In this document: positions 30,206-40,800 of the stretch, piece after piece | Numbering within the stretch: position 1 is the stretch's first letter | Layout: every line of letters begins with the position of its first letter | DNA from: Thraustochytrium sp. TN22 | Lineage: Eukaryota > Sar > Bigyra > Thraustochytrida > Thraustochytriidae | Assembly: GCA_013306675.1 (NCBI GenBank) | Contig: JABLUY010000046.1 | Location: 110,588 to 174,587 of the forward strand | DNA: 64,000 nt | Direction: 5' to 3' | The notes under the pieces: generated by a model | Databases searched by the model: none | The model's input: the letters and a program-made list of their open reading frames with translations, nothing else | What the model was told of the DNA's origin: nothing | Made by a program: the position numbers and the translations under genes

Positions 30206-32167
30206 ATGGCGAGCGGGAGCGCGGCCACGCGCAAGCGGGCCGGGTCGCCGGAGATGGTGGCGTCCGCGGAGCCCGTCAAGGCAGAGACCAACGGCAAGGG
30301 CACGCCTTCGTCCAAGCGCGCGCTGCTGGCGACGAGCACGGAATGGCACAACCGCGAGGCGAGCCTGCGCCAGGCAGCCAGCGGCCTCGCGGAGGAGTCC
30401 AAGTCCGTGGGCGGCGACGAGCGCACCGCGCCGCTGGCGGCGGCGCCGGCGGCGCCGGCGCCGGCGCCGCGCGCACCGAGCGGCAAGGCGCACCCGCCGG
30501 TCGGCGGCAACACGCGCATCAAGGGCCCGTGGACGCGCGAGGAGGATGAGCTGCTCGCCAGGCTCGTCAAGGAGTTCGGCCCCAAGAAGTGGTCCGTCAT
30601 CGCCTCGCACGTGCCGGGCCGCATCGGCAAGCAGTGCCGCGAGCGCTGGCTCAACCATCTCGACGCCTCGGTCAAGAAGTCGCCCTGGTCCGAGGCCGAG
30701 GACGCCACGCTGCTCAAGGCGCAGGAGCGCGTTGGCAACCGCTGGTGCGAGATCGCCAAGCTGCTGCCCGGCCGCCCGGAGAACGCCGTCAAGAACCGCT
30801 GGAACTCCCTCATGAACCGCCGTTACCCCAAGTACAAGCCCGGCTCGGCCGGCACCTCCTCGTCCTCCTCGACTCCCTCATCCGCGGCGGTCTCGCACCA
30901 CCTCAAACCCATGCCGCCCGCGCACCCGCCGCCTCAGTCCCACATGATGGGCTCGGCGCGCGCCATGCCGCCGCCCGGCGTCATGGCCGGCGGCTACATG
31001 CACCCGTCCTACGGCCCGGTTCTCGGGGCGCCCTCGGCGGCGCGCCATCCTGCCGCAAGCGGCGGCGGCAGCGGCGCGGGCAGCAAAAAGAAGACGCCCA
31101 CCTCGCGTAAGACCTCCCCCGCGAGCGCCAGGAGAAGCCCCGCGCGGACCTCGCCCTCGGCTGCCACCTCGCCTACGGCTGCGGTCGCGGCTCCGGCTTC
31201 GGCCGACTCGGTGCTCAGCCCGCAGCCTCTCCTGGACGCGGCCATGGCCGGCGAGCCTGGCACTGAGAGCCAGAGCCCGCAGCACGAGGCCGCGCCGGCT
31301 GCCAAGTCCTTCAAGGACCGCAAGCGCCCGCCGCCCGCGCTCAGTTTGCCGGCCTCGGACCTCAACGGCTTCTCCATGTCTCCCACACACAACCAGCTCG
31401 GGGGCTACCCGGAACACCCCATGCTCGCGCAGTCCGCGCACGGCACCCCGCGCAGCGTCAGCTCCATGTTCGACCGCTTCGCTTCAAACGCCGCCGCCGA
31501 CACGCTCGGTAGCGTCGATCTCGACACCTCCGCGCTCAGCCCCACGGCCGTCGGCCCCAACCCCAGCGCCAACCTCGCGCAGTCTCTCGTCGGCCTCTCT
31601 ATCGATGACGATTTCATGGACCTCATCGGCGGTATTGTCCTGGCCGCCACGCCGCGTCGCCCCGGCGCAGCACAGAGTCACCTCGACCACCAGCACCAGC
31701 ACCACAGCCACCACCACATGGCGACCTCGCCCACTCACCTTGGCGCCTCCCTCACGCCTCGCCAGGCCGCCGCGGCCGCCGCACTGCGTGCCAGCGCGAG
31801 CTCCAGGGCTAGCCCGTCTCACCGCTCGCCGCGCAGCGGCATTTTGAACGGCCACGGCCCATACCCTGCCAGCCCCGCACACACAAACTTCGGTGCCTCC
31901 ATCTCGCCGCGCGGCCTCGACCTCAGCCTGCTCGACTCCCTGCAGCTCAACGAAGGCGGCTTCAACTTTCCCAGCTCCACCACCTCGGTGGCCGCCTCCG
32001 ACTTTGACAGCTTCGACCTCTCCACGCCGCGTCTCACTCAGTGCCAGAGTCCCGTGGCGCGCATTCGCAACATCTCCCGCTTCTTTGACGAGGGCAGGAT
32101 CGACAGCTCTGAGAAGGGTGCGCTCAAGGACGAGCTCATCCGCTCGCACGCGGACGCCGCCGCTTAG
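30206..32167 (+). CDS. R2R3-type MYB transcription factor
   Basis: From the ATG at 30206 the product has 653 residues. Two MYB repeats lie at about residues 105-155 ([20 protein letters not shown]) and 157-206 ([20 protein letters not shown]), with recognition helices [15 protein letters not shown] and [14 protein letters not shown]. These are very close to the R2 and R3 repeats of animal c-Myb and plant R2R3-MYB proteins. The rest is low-complexity Ser/Pro/Ala sequence with His-rich (near residue 500) and Met/Pro-rich patches, as expected for a trans-regulatory region. A short ordered segment near the C-terminus contains the repeat-like [18 protein letters not shown]. The start is chosen at the first Met after the repeat-derived leader. 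It is divergent from the three-repeat MYB and has a different C-terminal half. Confidence 0.92.
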   Translation: MASGSAATRKRAGSPEMVASAEPVKAETNGKGTPSSKRALLATSTEWHNREASLRQAASGLAEESKSVGGDERTAPLAAAPAAPAPAPRAPSGKAHPPVGGNTRIKGPWTREEDELLARLVKEFGPKKWSVIASHVPGRIGKQCRERWLNHLDASVKKSPWSEAEDATLLKAQERVGNRWCEIAKLLPGRPENAVKNRWNSLMNRRYPKYKPGSAGTSSSSSTPSSAAVSHHLKPMPPAHPPPQSHMMGSARAMPPPGVMAGGYMHPSYGPVLGAPSAARHPAASGGGSGAGSKKKTPTSRKTSPASARRSPARTSPSAATSPTAAVAAPASADSVLSPQPLLDAAMAGEPGTESQSPQHEAAPAAKSFKDRKRPPPALSLPASDLNGFSMSPTHNQLGGYPEHPMLAQSAHGTPRSVSSMFDRFASNAAADTLGSVDLDTSALSPTAVGPNPSANLAQSLVGLSIDDDFMDLIGGIVLAATPRRPGAAQSHLDHQHQHHSHHHMATSPTHLGASLTPRQAAAAAALRASASSRASPSHRSPRSGILNGHGPYPASPAHTNFGASISPRGLDLSLLDSLQLNEGGFNFPSSTTSVAASDFDSFDLSTPRLTQCQSPVARIRNISRFFDEGRIDSSEKGALKDELIRSHADAAA

Positions 32168-32941
32168 AACAAATCTGTCTGAAGGAAGGCCTGTGCAACC
32201 CAAACCACGCGAGCAACGATGCCAGGACAACGTTACTGTAGATAGTCAGAAGCTGCCCTCAAGAAAAAGCCAACGCAAGTAGGAGTATTCGTCGTTCGGC
32301 CTCTGTGACCTCATCGGGACGCCTCATCTTCTGCATCTTGCGCAAAAGCACACAAGAGCCCCACAAGCACGATGTAGGCTGTCACTTGACAAGTTTCTTT
32401 GAGAATGCTGTTGACAGTGAGTCATGTCACCGTGACTCGAACTTTGCGAAGCTATTTTATGCGAAGTAGCTTGCGCCCTTCCTGACTGCGAGAGGCATCT
32501 CTAAGTTGCCGAGGTGCAGCACTCTACGGCAGTCAAGGGCGAGCTTCAAGTTGCAGGTGCACCAGGCTCACCAGGCTCACCGTGACTGCACTGCACGCCT
32601 ACCAGTGCTTCTACCGTGACTCTAGCTAGCTAGCTAGCTAGGCGACTACATCTTCAAGTTCAGCAGTCTCTGGGTGAGTCTGACATACTTCACGTCGAGC
32701 GATTCGTGCGGCGGGTGTGCGCGACATCGGGCCCTTGTGCTCGCTGCCGCTCTGGGCTGCCAGTGGTGATCACCAGGCCCGGCTCTGGCAGTCGAAGGCT
32801 TGTTGGCATCAGGACTCGGAAATTCGCTTTCGCTAGCAAGAGTAGACCTCGAAGAGCCGACTGACGTCGCGCGCGCGGGCGCGCGAAGGGGCAGAAGCCG
32901 GGCGCGGCGCGGCGCGGCGCGGCGCAGCGCGGCGCGGTAGG
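32168..32941. other. Intergenic region, no gene seen
   Basis: This region carries the 3' flank of the MYB gene and the upstream region of the amino-acid transporter. It is less GC-rich than the genes. It has a GCTA tetramer run at about 32622-32641, and a GGCGC pentamer array at about 32903-32937 that ends at the transporter start codon. Confidence 0.6.
32903..32937. repeat. GGCGC pentanucleotide array
   Basis: About seven GGCGC/GGCGA units end five bases before the ATG at 32942. Confidence 0.93.
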
Positions 32942-34609
32942 ATGCTCCGCACGCCGAGGCAGCTGCGCACGGCGCTGCTGGACGAGGAGACCGAGGAATG
33001 GGCTCTCGGGTCGGCGGCGAGGGACGGCAGCCTGGACGACATCCCGCTCCTGGACGACGACGGCAGCGCGGACTCAGGCGAGGGAGATGACTTGGGCGAG
33101 GCGGGCGACCTGCTAGATGCACCGCTGAGCATGCTGCGCGTCGCCTCGTACGAGCAGGGCGTCGATCATATGGCGCCTCGCCGGGGCGCCGCCGCGGGCG
33201 ATCACGCCAGCGTGCTCGTGTCCACGTACAACCTCACGAGCACGATCCTCGGCGCCGGTATCTTGTCCATCCCGTACGCGCTCGCTCAGTGTGGCCTCGT
33301 GCTGGGGCTGGCGCTGCTGGCCATCACGGCCATGGCGTCGGCGCTCAGCTGCAACCTCATCCTGTCCTCGTACCTTCGCACGGGCCGTGGTAGCTACGGT
33401 GACCTGGCGCTCGCGCTCTTTGGGCCGCGCACCTCGCACGCGGTCAAGCTTCTCATCGTTGTGCTTAACGTTGGCGCGGCCAGCGCCTACATCGTGGTCA
33501 TCAAGTCGCTGCTGCCGCCCAGCCTGTGCGCGATCGCCGGCCCGGACTCGATCCTGTGCGCGGGCTCGGCGGACGCCGTCGTCACGGGCGCTGTCGTCTT
33601 CGGCGTCGTCTTCCCGCTGTGCTGCCTGGAGAACCTGTCGTCGCTGCGCCACACGAGCATGCTCGCCTTCCTCTTTGCCGTCTTCCTCACGGTCGCCATC
33701 GCGGTGCGCGCCGTGCAGTTTGGCCACGACTGCGGCGTGGCGCTCGGCCCGCGCTCCATGGCCGCCGTCTTCGAGGGCCTCCCGGTCTTTTGCTTTTCCT
33801 TTGTGTGCCACCTCAACGTGCTGCCCGTCTACGGCCAGCTGCGCAAGCGCTCGCCTGTGCGCATGCGCAACGTGTTCCGGAATGCCATCTTCTTTGCGAT
33901 GCTGCTCTACTGCGTCGCCGGTACCTTTGGCTACATGCGCTTCAGCTGCACTCCGCGCGGTGTCCCGGACAACATCCTGGCTCCGGGCTTCTTCCCGTCC
34001 GATGACTATCTCATTGCCGCGGCGCGCATCGCCGAAGCTCTCACCTGCACGCTCGCGCTCCCGCTCATTCAGCACCCCACACGCGTCGCCATCAACTCAT
34101 GGCTCTTCGCCCAGCCCAAGTACCTGCATCGCTCCTCCTTTGGTGCCACTGACACCGCCGTCGCCGACGACGCCGCCTCCTCCTCCACCGCCCGCCAGCC
34201 GCTCCTGCGCGCGCAGATCCAGCAGCAGCAACAGCAACAGCAGTCCGCTAACAACGCCAACAAGCTGCACGTCCGCGCCACGCTCGTGCTCTGCATCCTC
34301 GTCATCGGCTTCACGCTTGCGCTCGTCGTGCCCAACGTCTCCACCATCTTCGGCCTCCTCGGCAGCCTCTTTTGCTCCCTCGTCGTCTTCATCCTCCCCG
34401 GCGTCTTTTACCTGCGCGCCACGCAGAACGTCCGCGAGCGCGTCGCCGCCGCCAACCCTCAGGACTTCACCCTCCTCGACCGTGCCGCCGTTGCACGCCT
34501 CATGCGCCAGCGTTACCAATCCTGGTTTATGGTCGCCTTTGGCTCCCTCGTCGCCGTCCTCGGCACCTACGCCACGGCCTCGAATATCGGCGCATCCAGC
34601 GCCTCATGA
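32942..34609 (+). CDS. AAAP-family amino acid transporter (SLC38/AVT-like)
   Basis: The 555-residue protein belongs to the amino acid/auxin permease family, which includes SLC38 and yeast vacuolar AVT transporters. An acidic cytosolic N-terminus of about 90 residues precedes the first helix, which has the family signature LTSTILGAGILSIPYALAQC. Roughly eleven hydrophobic helices follow. A cytosolic loop with a short Gln run (near residue 424) precedes the last helices. Substrate and membrane (plasma membrane or vacuole) cannot be read from sequence; the acidic N-terminus with a di-leucine-like IPLL could be a sorting signal. The ATG at 32942 is the first in frame and sits right after a pentanucleotide array. 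Confidence 0.9.
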   Translation: MLRTPRQLRTALLDEETEEWALGSAARDGSLDDIPLLDDDGSADSGEGDDLGEAGDLLDAPLSMLRVASYEQGVDHMAPRRGAAAGDHASVLVSTYNLTSTILGAGILSIPYALAQCGLVLGLALLAITAMASALSCNLILSSYLRTGRGSYGDLALALFGPRTSHAVKLLIVVLNVGAASAYIVVIKSLLPPSLCAIAGPDSILCAGSADAVVTGAVVFGVVFPLCCLENLSSLRHTSMLAFLFAVFLTVAIAVRAVQFGHDCGVALGPRSMAAVFEGLPVFCFSFVCHLNVLPVYGQLRKRSPVRMRNVFRNAIFFAMLLYCVAGTFGYMRFSCTPRGVPDNILAPGFFPSDDYLIAAARIAEALTCTLALPLIQHPTRVAINSWLFAQPKYLHRSSFGATDTAVADDAASSSTARQPLLRAQIQQQQQQQQSANNANKLHVRATLVLCILVIGFTLALVVPNVSTIFGLLGSLFCSLVVFILPGVFYLRATQNVRERVAAANPQDFTLLDRAAVARLMRQRYQSWFMVAFGSLVAVLGTYATASNIGASSAS

Positions 34610-35380
34610 TGAGAAAGCCCATGATGCGGCCTCGTCGAAGAAGTCTTGGCGCAGCATCACGTGAGGCCCGACCCTGTAGCTAGACATCTTCTCGCACGCC
34701 TCACACGCCTCTGCGCGCTTCCCGGCGCGATGCTCTGTAATAATCTTGGGTGGCCATTGACTCGAAGGACGATGATCGACGATGGCAGATAACACGCTTA
34801 CAAGATTTCACTTCACATCAGTACGCACAACAAACTTTGTTCCATTGACCGAGGCGCCGGGCCTTGATGAACGCGAATCACGCGCTGCCTCCCTATTTTG
34901 TTCCTCAGAGCTAGCTAGTAGCGTCTGCGGACGTTTGGGTGCGCCACGAGGACAGCTTGCGCGGTCATGCACTCGCGCCCGAAGCCATCTCTTGTATTCA
35001 GCCTGCCAGTGACTCGGACTCCGAGTCGGAGGGCCCGGGATCGTGTTCCGTGAATCGCCGTCGACGTCCACTGCACCGCCTTGCATGCACGTCAACAGCC
35101 GAGCGAGCTAGCGCGAGACGAGTGCGAAGGAAACAGCAATGAGCTGGCTGTGAAGGAGAGTGCGGCCACGCTGTCGATGCTTGTGCCACTCCAGCGTGAA
35201 GCGTGACAGGGCTTCCGTATCGGCATCGTGACCTTGTGCCGCGGCCGCGTGACCTAACGACGAAGATAGGCCTCTAGCTAGTAGCTAGTTGGACGATGGT
35301 TAGAGACTGCTGCGGCAGCGGCGGGGCAGACCCACGCAGCGCGCTCCCACGCGCGGGCAGAGCAGCGCAGCGGCGGCACG
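34610..35380. other. Intergenic region, no gene seen
   Basis: This region carries the 3' flank of the amino-acid transporter and the promoter side of the SNF2 gene. Frames here are short and without recognisable domains. Confidence 0.55.
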
Positions 35381-38300
35381 ATGGCGGCGGCGCAGCGCAA
35401 GCTGGACCTCTCGCTGAGCGACAGCGACGACAGCAGCGACGGCGGTGGCGCAGGGCCGGCGCAGGCAGTCGCTGCGGCCGAGCCCGCACCCGTTCCCGCG
35501 GCAGACGAGGCCGCGCCGGCCGAGGCCGACACCACGGCCAAGGACGAGACCACGGCCAAGGCCAAGGCCAAAGCCAAGGCGAAGGCATCACCCGCGCGGC
35601 GCGCGCCCAAGCGGGCGGCCACCCGCGCCCGGACGCCTCCGCGGACGCGACGCGCAAGGGTGCTCTCCAACGACCTGGAGGCGGCCGACGAGGAGGACGC
35701 AGGAAAGGCGCGCGCCTCGCCCCCTGCGAAGCGTGCGGCGGCGGGCAAGCGCACCGCAGCGGTGGTGATCAACCTGGATGATGACGACGACGACGAGGAG
35801 GACAGCGAGGATGAGGTCGAGGACAACAACGTCGCCGAGGCGGTCGGGCGCCGGCTCACGCGCGCCCGAGGGAAAATGAAGAAGGCGCCCGTGCGGCGCA
35901 CGCGGGCGGCGCGCGCGGTGACGGGGCCGCGGCGCGTGGCGCGATCCAGATCGAGACCCAGGGGTGGCGTGGACCTGGGCGTGTCGAGCGACGATGAGGT
36001 CGAGGAGGACGAGCAGCTGGAGGACGAAGACGACCCGACGCTGGGTGGCTTTATCGTAAACGACGACGTGGTCGAGGACGACGACGACGACGATGATGAC
36101 GACGACGACGACGACGCTGAGGAGGCGGAGGAAGACGCGGAGAACAAAGACGCGGACGAGGACATCGTGGAGCTGACCGGGCCCGGAAGGACGAAGGAAA
36201 AGAAGGTCAAGTCGGCCAAGACGATCGCGATGGAGCGCAGGGAGAAGGAGGAGCAGGAGAAGGAGAACAAGATGCGAGAGAAGATGCAGAATTTGGTGGC
36301 GACCATGGAGAACAATCGCGCCTCGCGACTCTTCGACCTTTGCAAGGTACCGGAGGACCTCCAGGCGAGCCTGCATCCGCACCAGCACCAAGCGCTGAGC
36401 TGGCTGTACACGCAGGAAATGAGGCACAACTGCGGCATGCTGTGCGACGACCAGGGCTTGGGCAAGACGATCGAGATGATCGCGCTCATCCTCAAGAACC
36501 CGCCGGAGCGCTGGCAGCGCAAGCACGAGCAGGAGAAGAAGCGCGCTGCGGAGCGCGGGCCGGGGCCGGGGCCCGCCCAGGTCGTCTCGCCTTGGCCCGA
36601 GGGCTGCTCCAAGACGACGCTTTGCGTGCTGCCCATCTCGCTCGTCAAGCAATGGAAGGAGGAGCTGGAACGTTTCAGTGGCGGCAAGCTCAAGGTGGCC
36701 GTGTACGACACCACGGCCGACCGCCCTGCACTCGCAAAGCGCCTGCACGAGTACGACGTGGTCCTCACTTCGTACACCATCATGCGCCTAGAGGGCGACG
36801 AGCAGAAGAAGCGCAAAGCCGCGGACGGTGAGGAGGACAAGGACCGCTGGAAGAAGCCCGCCAAGTTTGTGCGGCGGGACGAGCTGAGCTTGCGAGAGCA
36901 CGCCTTCAGGGACCGGCGCGAAAAGGCCGGCATTGCAGCGCTGAAGAAGTATGGCCCGCTCTTCCAGCACTACTGGTACCGCGTAATCCTGGACGAGAGT
37001 CACATCATCAAGACATCCACCACCTCGACGTACCGTGCAGCGTGCCGTCTCTTGGCGCTGCACCGCTGGTGCGTGACGGGGACGCCCATCCACAACAACC
37101 TGGAGGAGCTCTACAGCCAGCTGTCCTTCCTCGTTCACGTCATGGCGGCGTACAACAAGAAAGAGTGGAACAAGAAGATCTCCACGCCCATCAAGGTGGC
37201 TGTCCAGGTGAGTATGAACGGCGCGCGCAGCATTACGAATAGAGTGCATGACCAGGAGCAGCAGGCCTGGAAGCTGCTCGCCAAGTGCATCTCAGACTTT
37301 GTCCTGCGGCGCACCAAGTTCACGCCCAACGCCGACAACACACTCTCGCTTGTGCCGCTGCCCTACCGCGAGACCTTCATTCGTCGCATCCCTTTCAGCC
37401 ACCTGGAGCGCAAAAACTACGACCGCATCTACGCCTGCTCGCGCGACCTCTTCGTGACGGGGGTCGATCAGGACAAAGGCATGTCGGAGATCCTCGCGAA
37501 CCTCTTCGTATGGCTCGTCCGCCTGCGCCAGTACTGCAACCACCCGCTCCTTGTCGCGCACGCGCTGGACGGCGACAGCCTCGCGGGCCGCGCCGACGAG
37601 GTCGAAGAGCGCGTGCTTCGCGACGACGCGGACTCCGAGGCGGACGACGATGGCAACGATAACGACGACGACGACGATGGAGCCAACGCCATGCAAGGTG
37701 CAGGGCCGGTCGCAAAGCGCGTTAAGCGCGAGATGAAGCCGGATGTCAAGCCGGATGTCAAGGGGGAAGTCAAGGTAGAAGCCAAGCCAAAGGTCAAGCC
37801 GGAAGTCAAGTCGGAAGTCAAGCCCGAGCCGCGGACGGCTGGACGGCGCAAGAGTAAGCGCGGTGGCGTCAAGGCAGAGGTCAAGGCAGAGGTCAAGGCA
37901 GAGGTCAAGGCCGAACATGGCGTGGGCGCCGCAGGGGATGTCGGGCCCTATCACGTCGAGTTCGAGGATGCCGTCGCAGCGGCGCGGGCCGCTGCTGCTG
38001 CCCTGCCCACGCCGCAGCGCCGCAGGGGAGCAAACGAGGACCTTGCCCGGTTCTATAGGTCGCTGCGGCAAGAGGTCGGGGAGACGCCGGAGGAAATGTC
38101 GCGTCGGCGCGCGACGTTCTGGGCAAGCAGCAAGCTGACGGCCGTCATCGAGGACCTCATCGCCCTGCGGCGGCAGAATCCGGCGCTCAAGGCGCTAGTG
38201 TTCTCGCAGTTCACCAAGTTCCTGGACATGATCGACCACTCGACGGCCAAGTACGGCTTCAACTCAGTGCGCCTGGACGGCACGATGGATCAGGACGCGC

Positions 38301-40141
38301 GCGCAGAGTCGCTGCGGCGCTTCCGCGAGGACCCCACGGTGAGCGTCTTCTTCATCAGCCTGCGCGCGGGCGGGCTCGGGCTGAACCTCATCTCTGGGTC
38401 CGACGTGCTCATCGTTGACCCGTGGTGGAATGAGTCGCTTGAGGCACAGGCCATCGACCGTGTGCACCGCATTGGGCAGCGCAAGCCGGTACGCGTGCTG
38501 CGGTACATCACGGACAACTCCATCGAGGGCGACATGCTCAACATGCAGGTGCGCAAGCGCGCGCTGAGCGCCGGTGCATTCTCGGAGAAGTTCTCGGACG
38601 CGAAGACGCTCACACTGCAGGATCTGCAGAGCATGTTCACCAAGGACCTGACCGCAGACGTCAAGAAGGAGACCGAAGACGTTCGCAAACAGGTCGAGGA
38701 GGGTCGCCGGAAGGCCGAGGAGCTGGCTGCCGCGAACGGCGTGCAGCTTGAGCCTGACGACGAGCTCACCGAGCGGGAGCGCGAAGAGAAGGCCGAGATG
38801 GAGAAGGTCGAGCTCATGAACGCCACGCTGCTCGAGACGGTCTTCCAGAGCATCGTGAGCCAGCTCCAGCAGGTCAACGCCGGCACGCGCAGCCCGGTGG
38901 GCGAGTGCATCGGCCCGCATCCGCACCGAACGCCGGGGCTGCTTCAAGCGGCCGCAGCCCGGGCTTTCTTTCGCTCCCTGGGCGGGGCGCATGCGGTCGC
39001 CTCAGTGCGCCGCATCGCGGCGTGTGCCGAGCCTCTGGACAAGGATCGCGACTTCTTCAGCACGGCGCCCTCGCACCTGCGCCTTGCGCTCGAAACGCTG
39101 GCCAACAGCCCGGCCTGTACGGCCGACTGGCTCCCGAACCAAGTCTCGGCCGGCATCGATACGATCGCCTTGAACGGCACGCGGCTGGCGTCAGCCTCGC
39201 CGCTGGCACTTCGCGCGCTAGAAGCGCCCTCGCTGCCCTCGCTGCGCGTTGTCCGCCTCGAAAACTGCCCAGACCTGACGTCGGAGCACTTGCTGGGCCT
39301 GGCGCGCCAGTGCGGGTCTTCGCTGCTTGAGCTGCGCGTGGTGAACTGCGGGCACACCCTAGACGACGAGACCGTCGCATCCATGCTCGATCTGTACACG
39401 AACCTGCTCGCAGTCGAGTTCACGTGCGCGTACAAGCTGCTGCGCCTGGACCGCGTCTTTGAGCAGCGCGGCCTGGTGGAGATCTCCTTGCGCGACTGCC
39501 ACGAGGCGCGCGTCTCGCGCGACCGCGTCACACGCATGCGCTGGGAGGCCCTCGAGACGCTCGAGACGCTCGACCTCTCGCACTGCAAGAACATGATCAA
39601 CCAGCGCCGCGACCTGCGCCTCCAGCACGAGACCGCCGATCCGACGCTCGACACCGTCAGCTACCTGCTCGAGCAAGCGCCGCGCCTGCGCGTGCTGCGC
39701 ATCGCCGGCGCGGACGAGCACACCTTCAACCAGGCCACCTTGGACGCCATCTCGCAGCGCCTCTACATGCTCCAGGAGCTCGATATCCGCGAGTGTGTCA
39801 ACGTCTTTCGGTCTCCGAACTTCCTCACCGATTTGACGCAGACCGCGCGTGGCTTGCGGTGCCTGCGCATGTCTCGATGCCCAATCCCCACCGCCGCAGA
39901 GCGTGCCGCGAAGCGCCACCGCGAGCAGTGGCAGATGGAGACCATCGCTGCCAAGCAGCTCAGCGGCGACGTTGCATTCGACGAGGATGCTGAGCGCATG
40001 CTGCGAGGCGAGATCCTCCCTGGCAACGATAGCGAGGCTGCCTCTCACGTCGCCGAGCTCAGGAGCACCTTTGTCCACGGCCGTTCTGCGGGCGCCCCGG
40101 GGGGCAGTCACGGGCAACAGTCGCAGCTTGAGCAGCAGCTT

Positions 40142-40187
<46 letters not shown>

Positions 40188-40726
40188 CAGCGGCGGCGGC
40201 TGCGTCGACCCCAGCTACATCCACGCTTGCCACGTCTACGATCGCAGGTACATCAGCGGCAGCCCCAACAGTTGCACCGTCTGGAGATGAAGAAGGCGGC
40301 GCGCCCGAGGACGCCCTGACGGGCGACCCATTCCGCGAGGGTGCCGCGCACCTCCTACGCGTGCTTGCCTCGCTGCGCGAGCTCCAGGTGCTCGACCTTG
40401 GCCTGGTCGATGTGGTGAACGACGAGCTCGTGTCCAAACTCGCCAGGTCGTGCCCCATGCTGCGCGTACTCGACCTCTCTGGCTGCTCCGGGCTCTCCGA
40501 CACCGGCGTGCGCAGCCTCGGCCAGCTGCGCAGCCTCGAGGACCTTGACCTCTCCTGGTGCACCGCCATTTCGGCTGAGACCGTCATCCACCTTTTGCGC
40601 GACCTCCCTTCGCTCACCTCGCTCCAACTCTGGGGCTGCCATGACCTCGACGCGCAGCGCATCACGCAGGCTATGGAGAGCGATGAGCTCGCATGCAAGC
40701 CGGCGCTGCGCATTTGGCTCGCCTGA
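35381..40726 (+). CDS. SNF2-family helicase (Rad5/Rad16-like) fused to a leucine-rich-repeat half (Rad7/AMN1-like)
   Basis: A single 1781-residue frame. Residues 1-310 are disordered, with Lys/Ala repeats and Asp/Glu runs. The SNF2 ATPase follows: motif I DDQGLGKT (Lys362), motif II DESH (538-541), and the C-terminal lobe from about residue 936 with DRVHRIGQR near 1026. The gap between lobes holds acidic sequence and a KxEVK repeat (about 784-845), not the RING finger of Rad5 and Rad16. Residues from about 1257 to the end are leucine-rich repeats of the AMN1/FBXL type, such as LRVLDLSGCSGLSDTGVRSL, broken by a Gln run at 40132-40188. In yeast, Rad16 (SNF2) and Rad7 (LRR) are separate subunits of the NEF4 complex for global-genome nucleotide excision repair, so this looks like both in one chain. 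The order of domains is seen; the NEF4 role is inference. Confidence 0.85.
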
Positions 40727-40796
40727 TGGCGTGTCGTGGGGCCACTGCGCGCGGGGGCATGCGTAATCTCGCTTTGCAGCCGGAGTGAAGTTCAGT

Positions 40797-40800
40797 ATAT
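40797..40800. repeat. ATAT flank at left end of element 1
   Basis: This 4-bp ATAT lies directly before the terminal CCCAATC. The same ATAT occurs at 44928-44931 and 47269-47272, so it is the probable target-site duplication. Confidence 0.75.

Noticed and set aside
35278-36933. A 551-codon minus-strand frame opposite the SNF2 gene
   Set aside because: It is Ser/Arg-rich antisense of the acidic N-terminus and helicase lobe.
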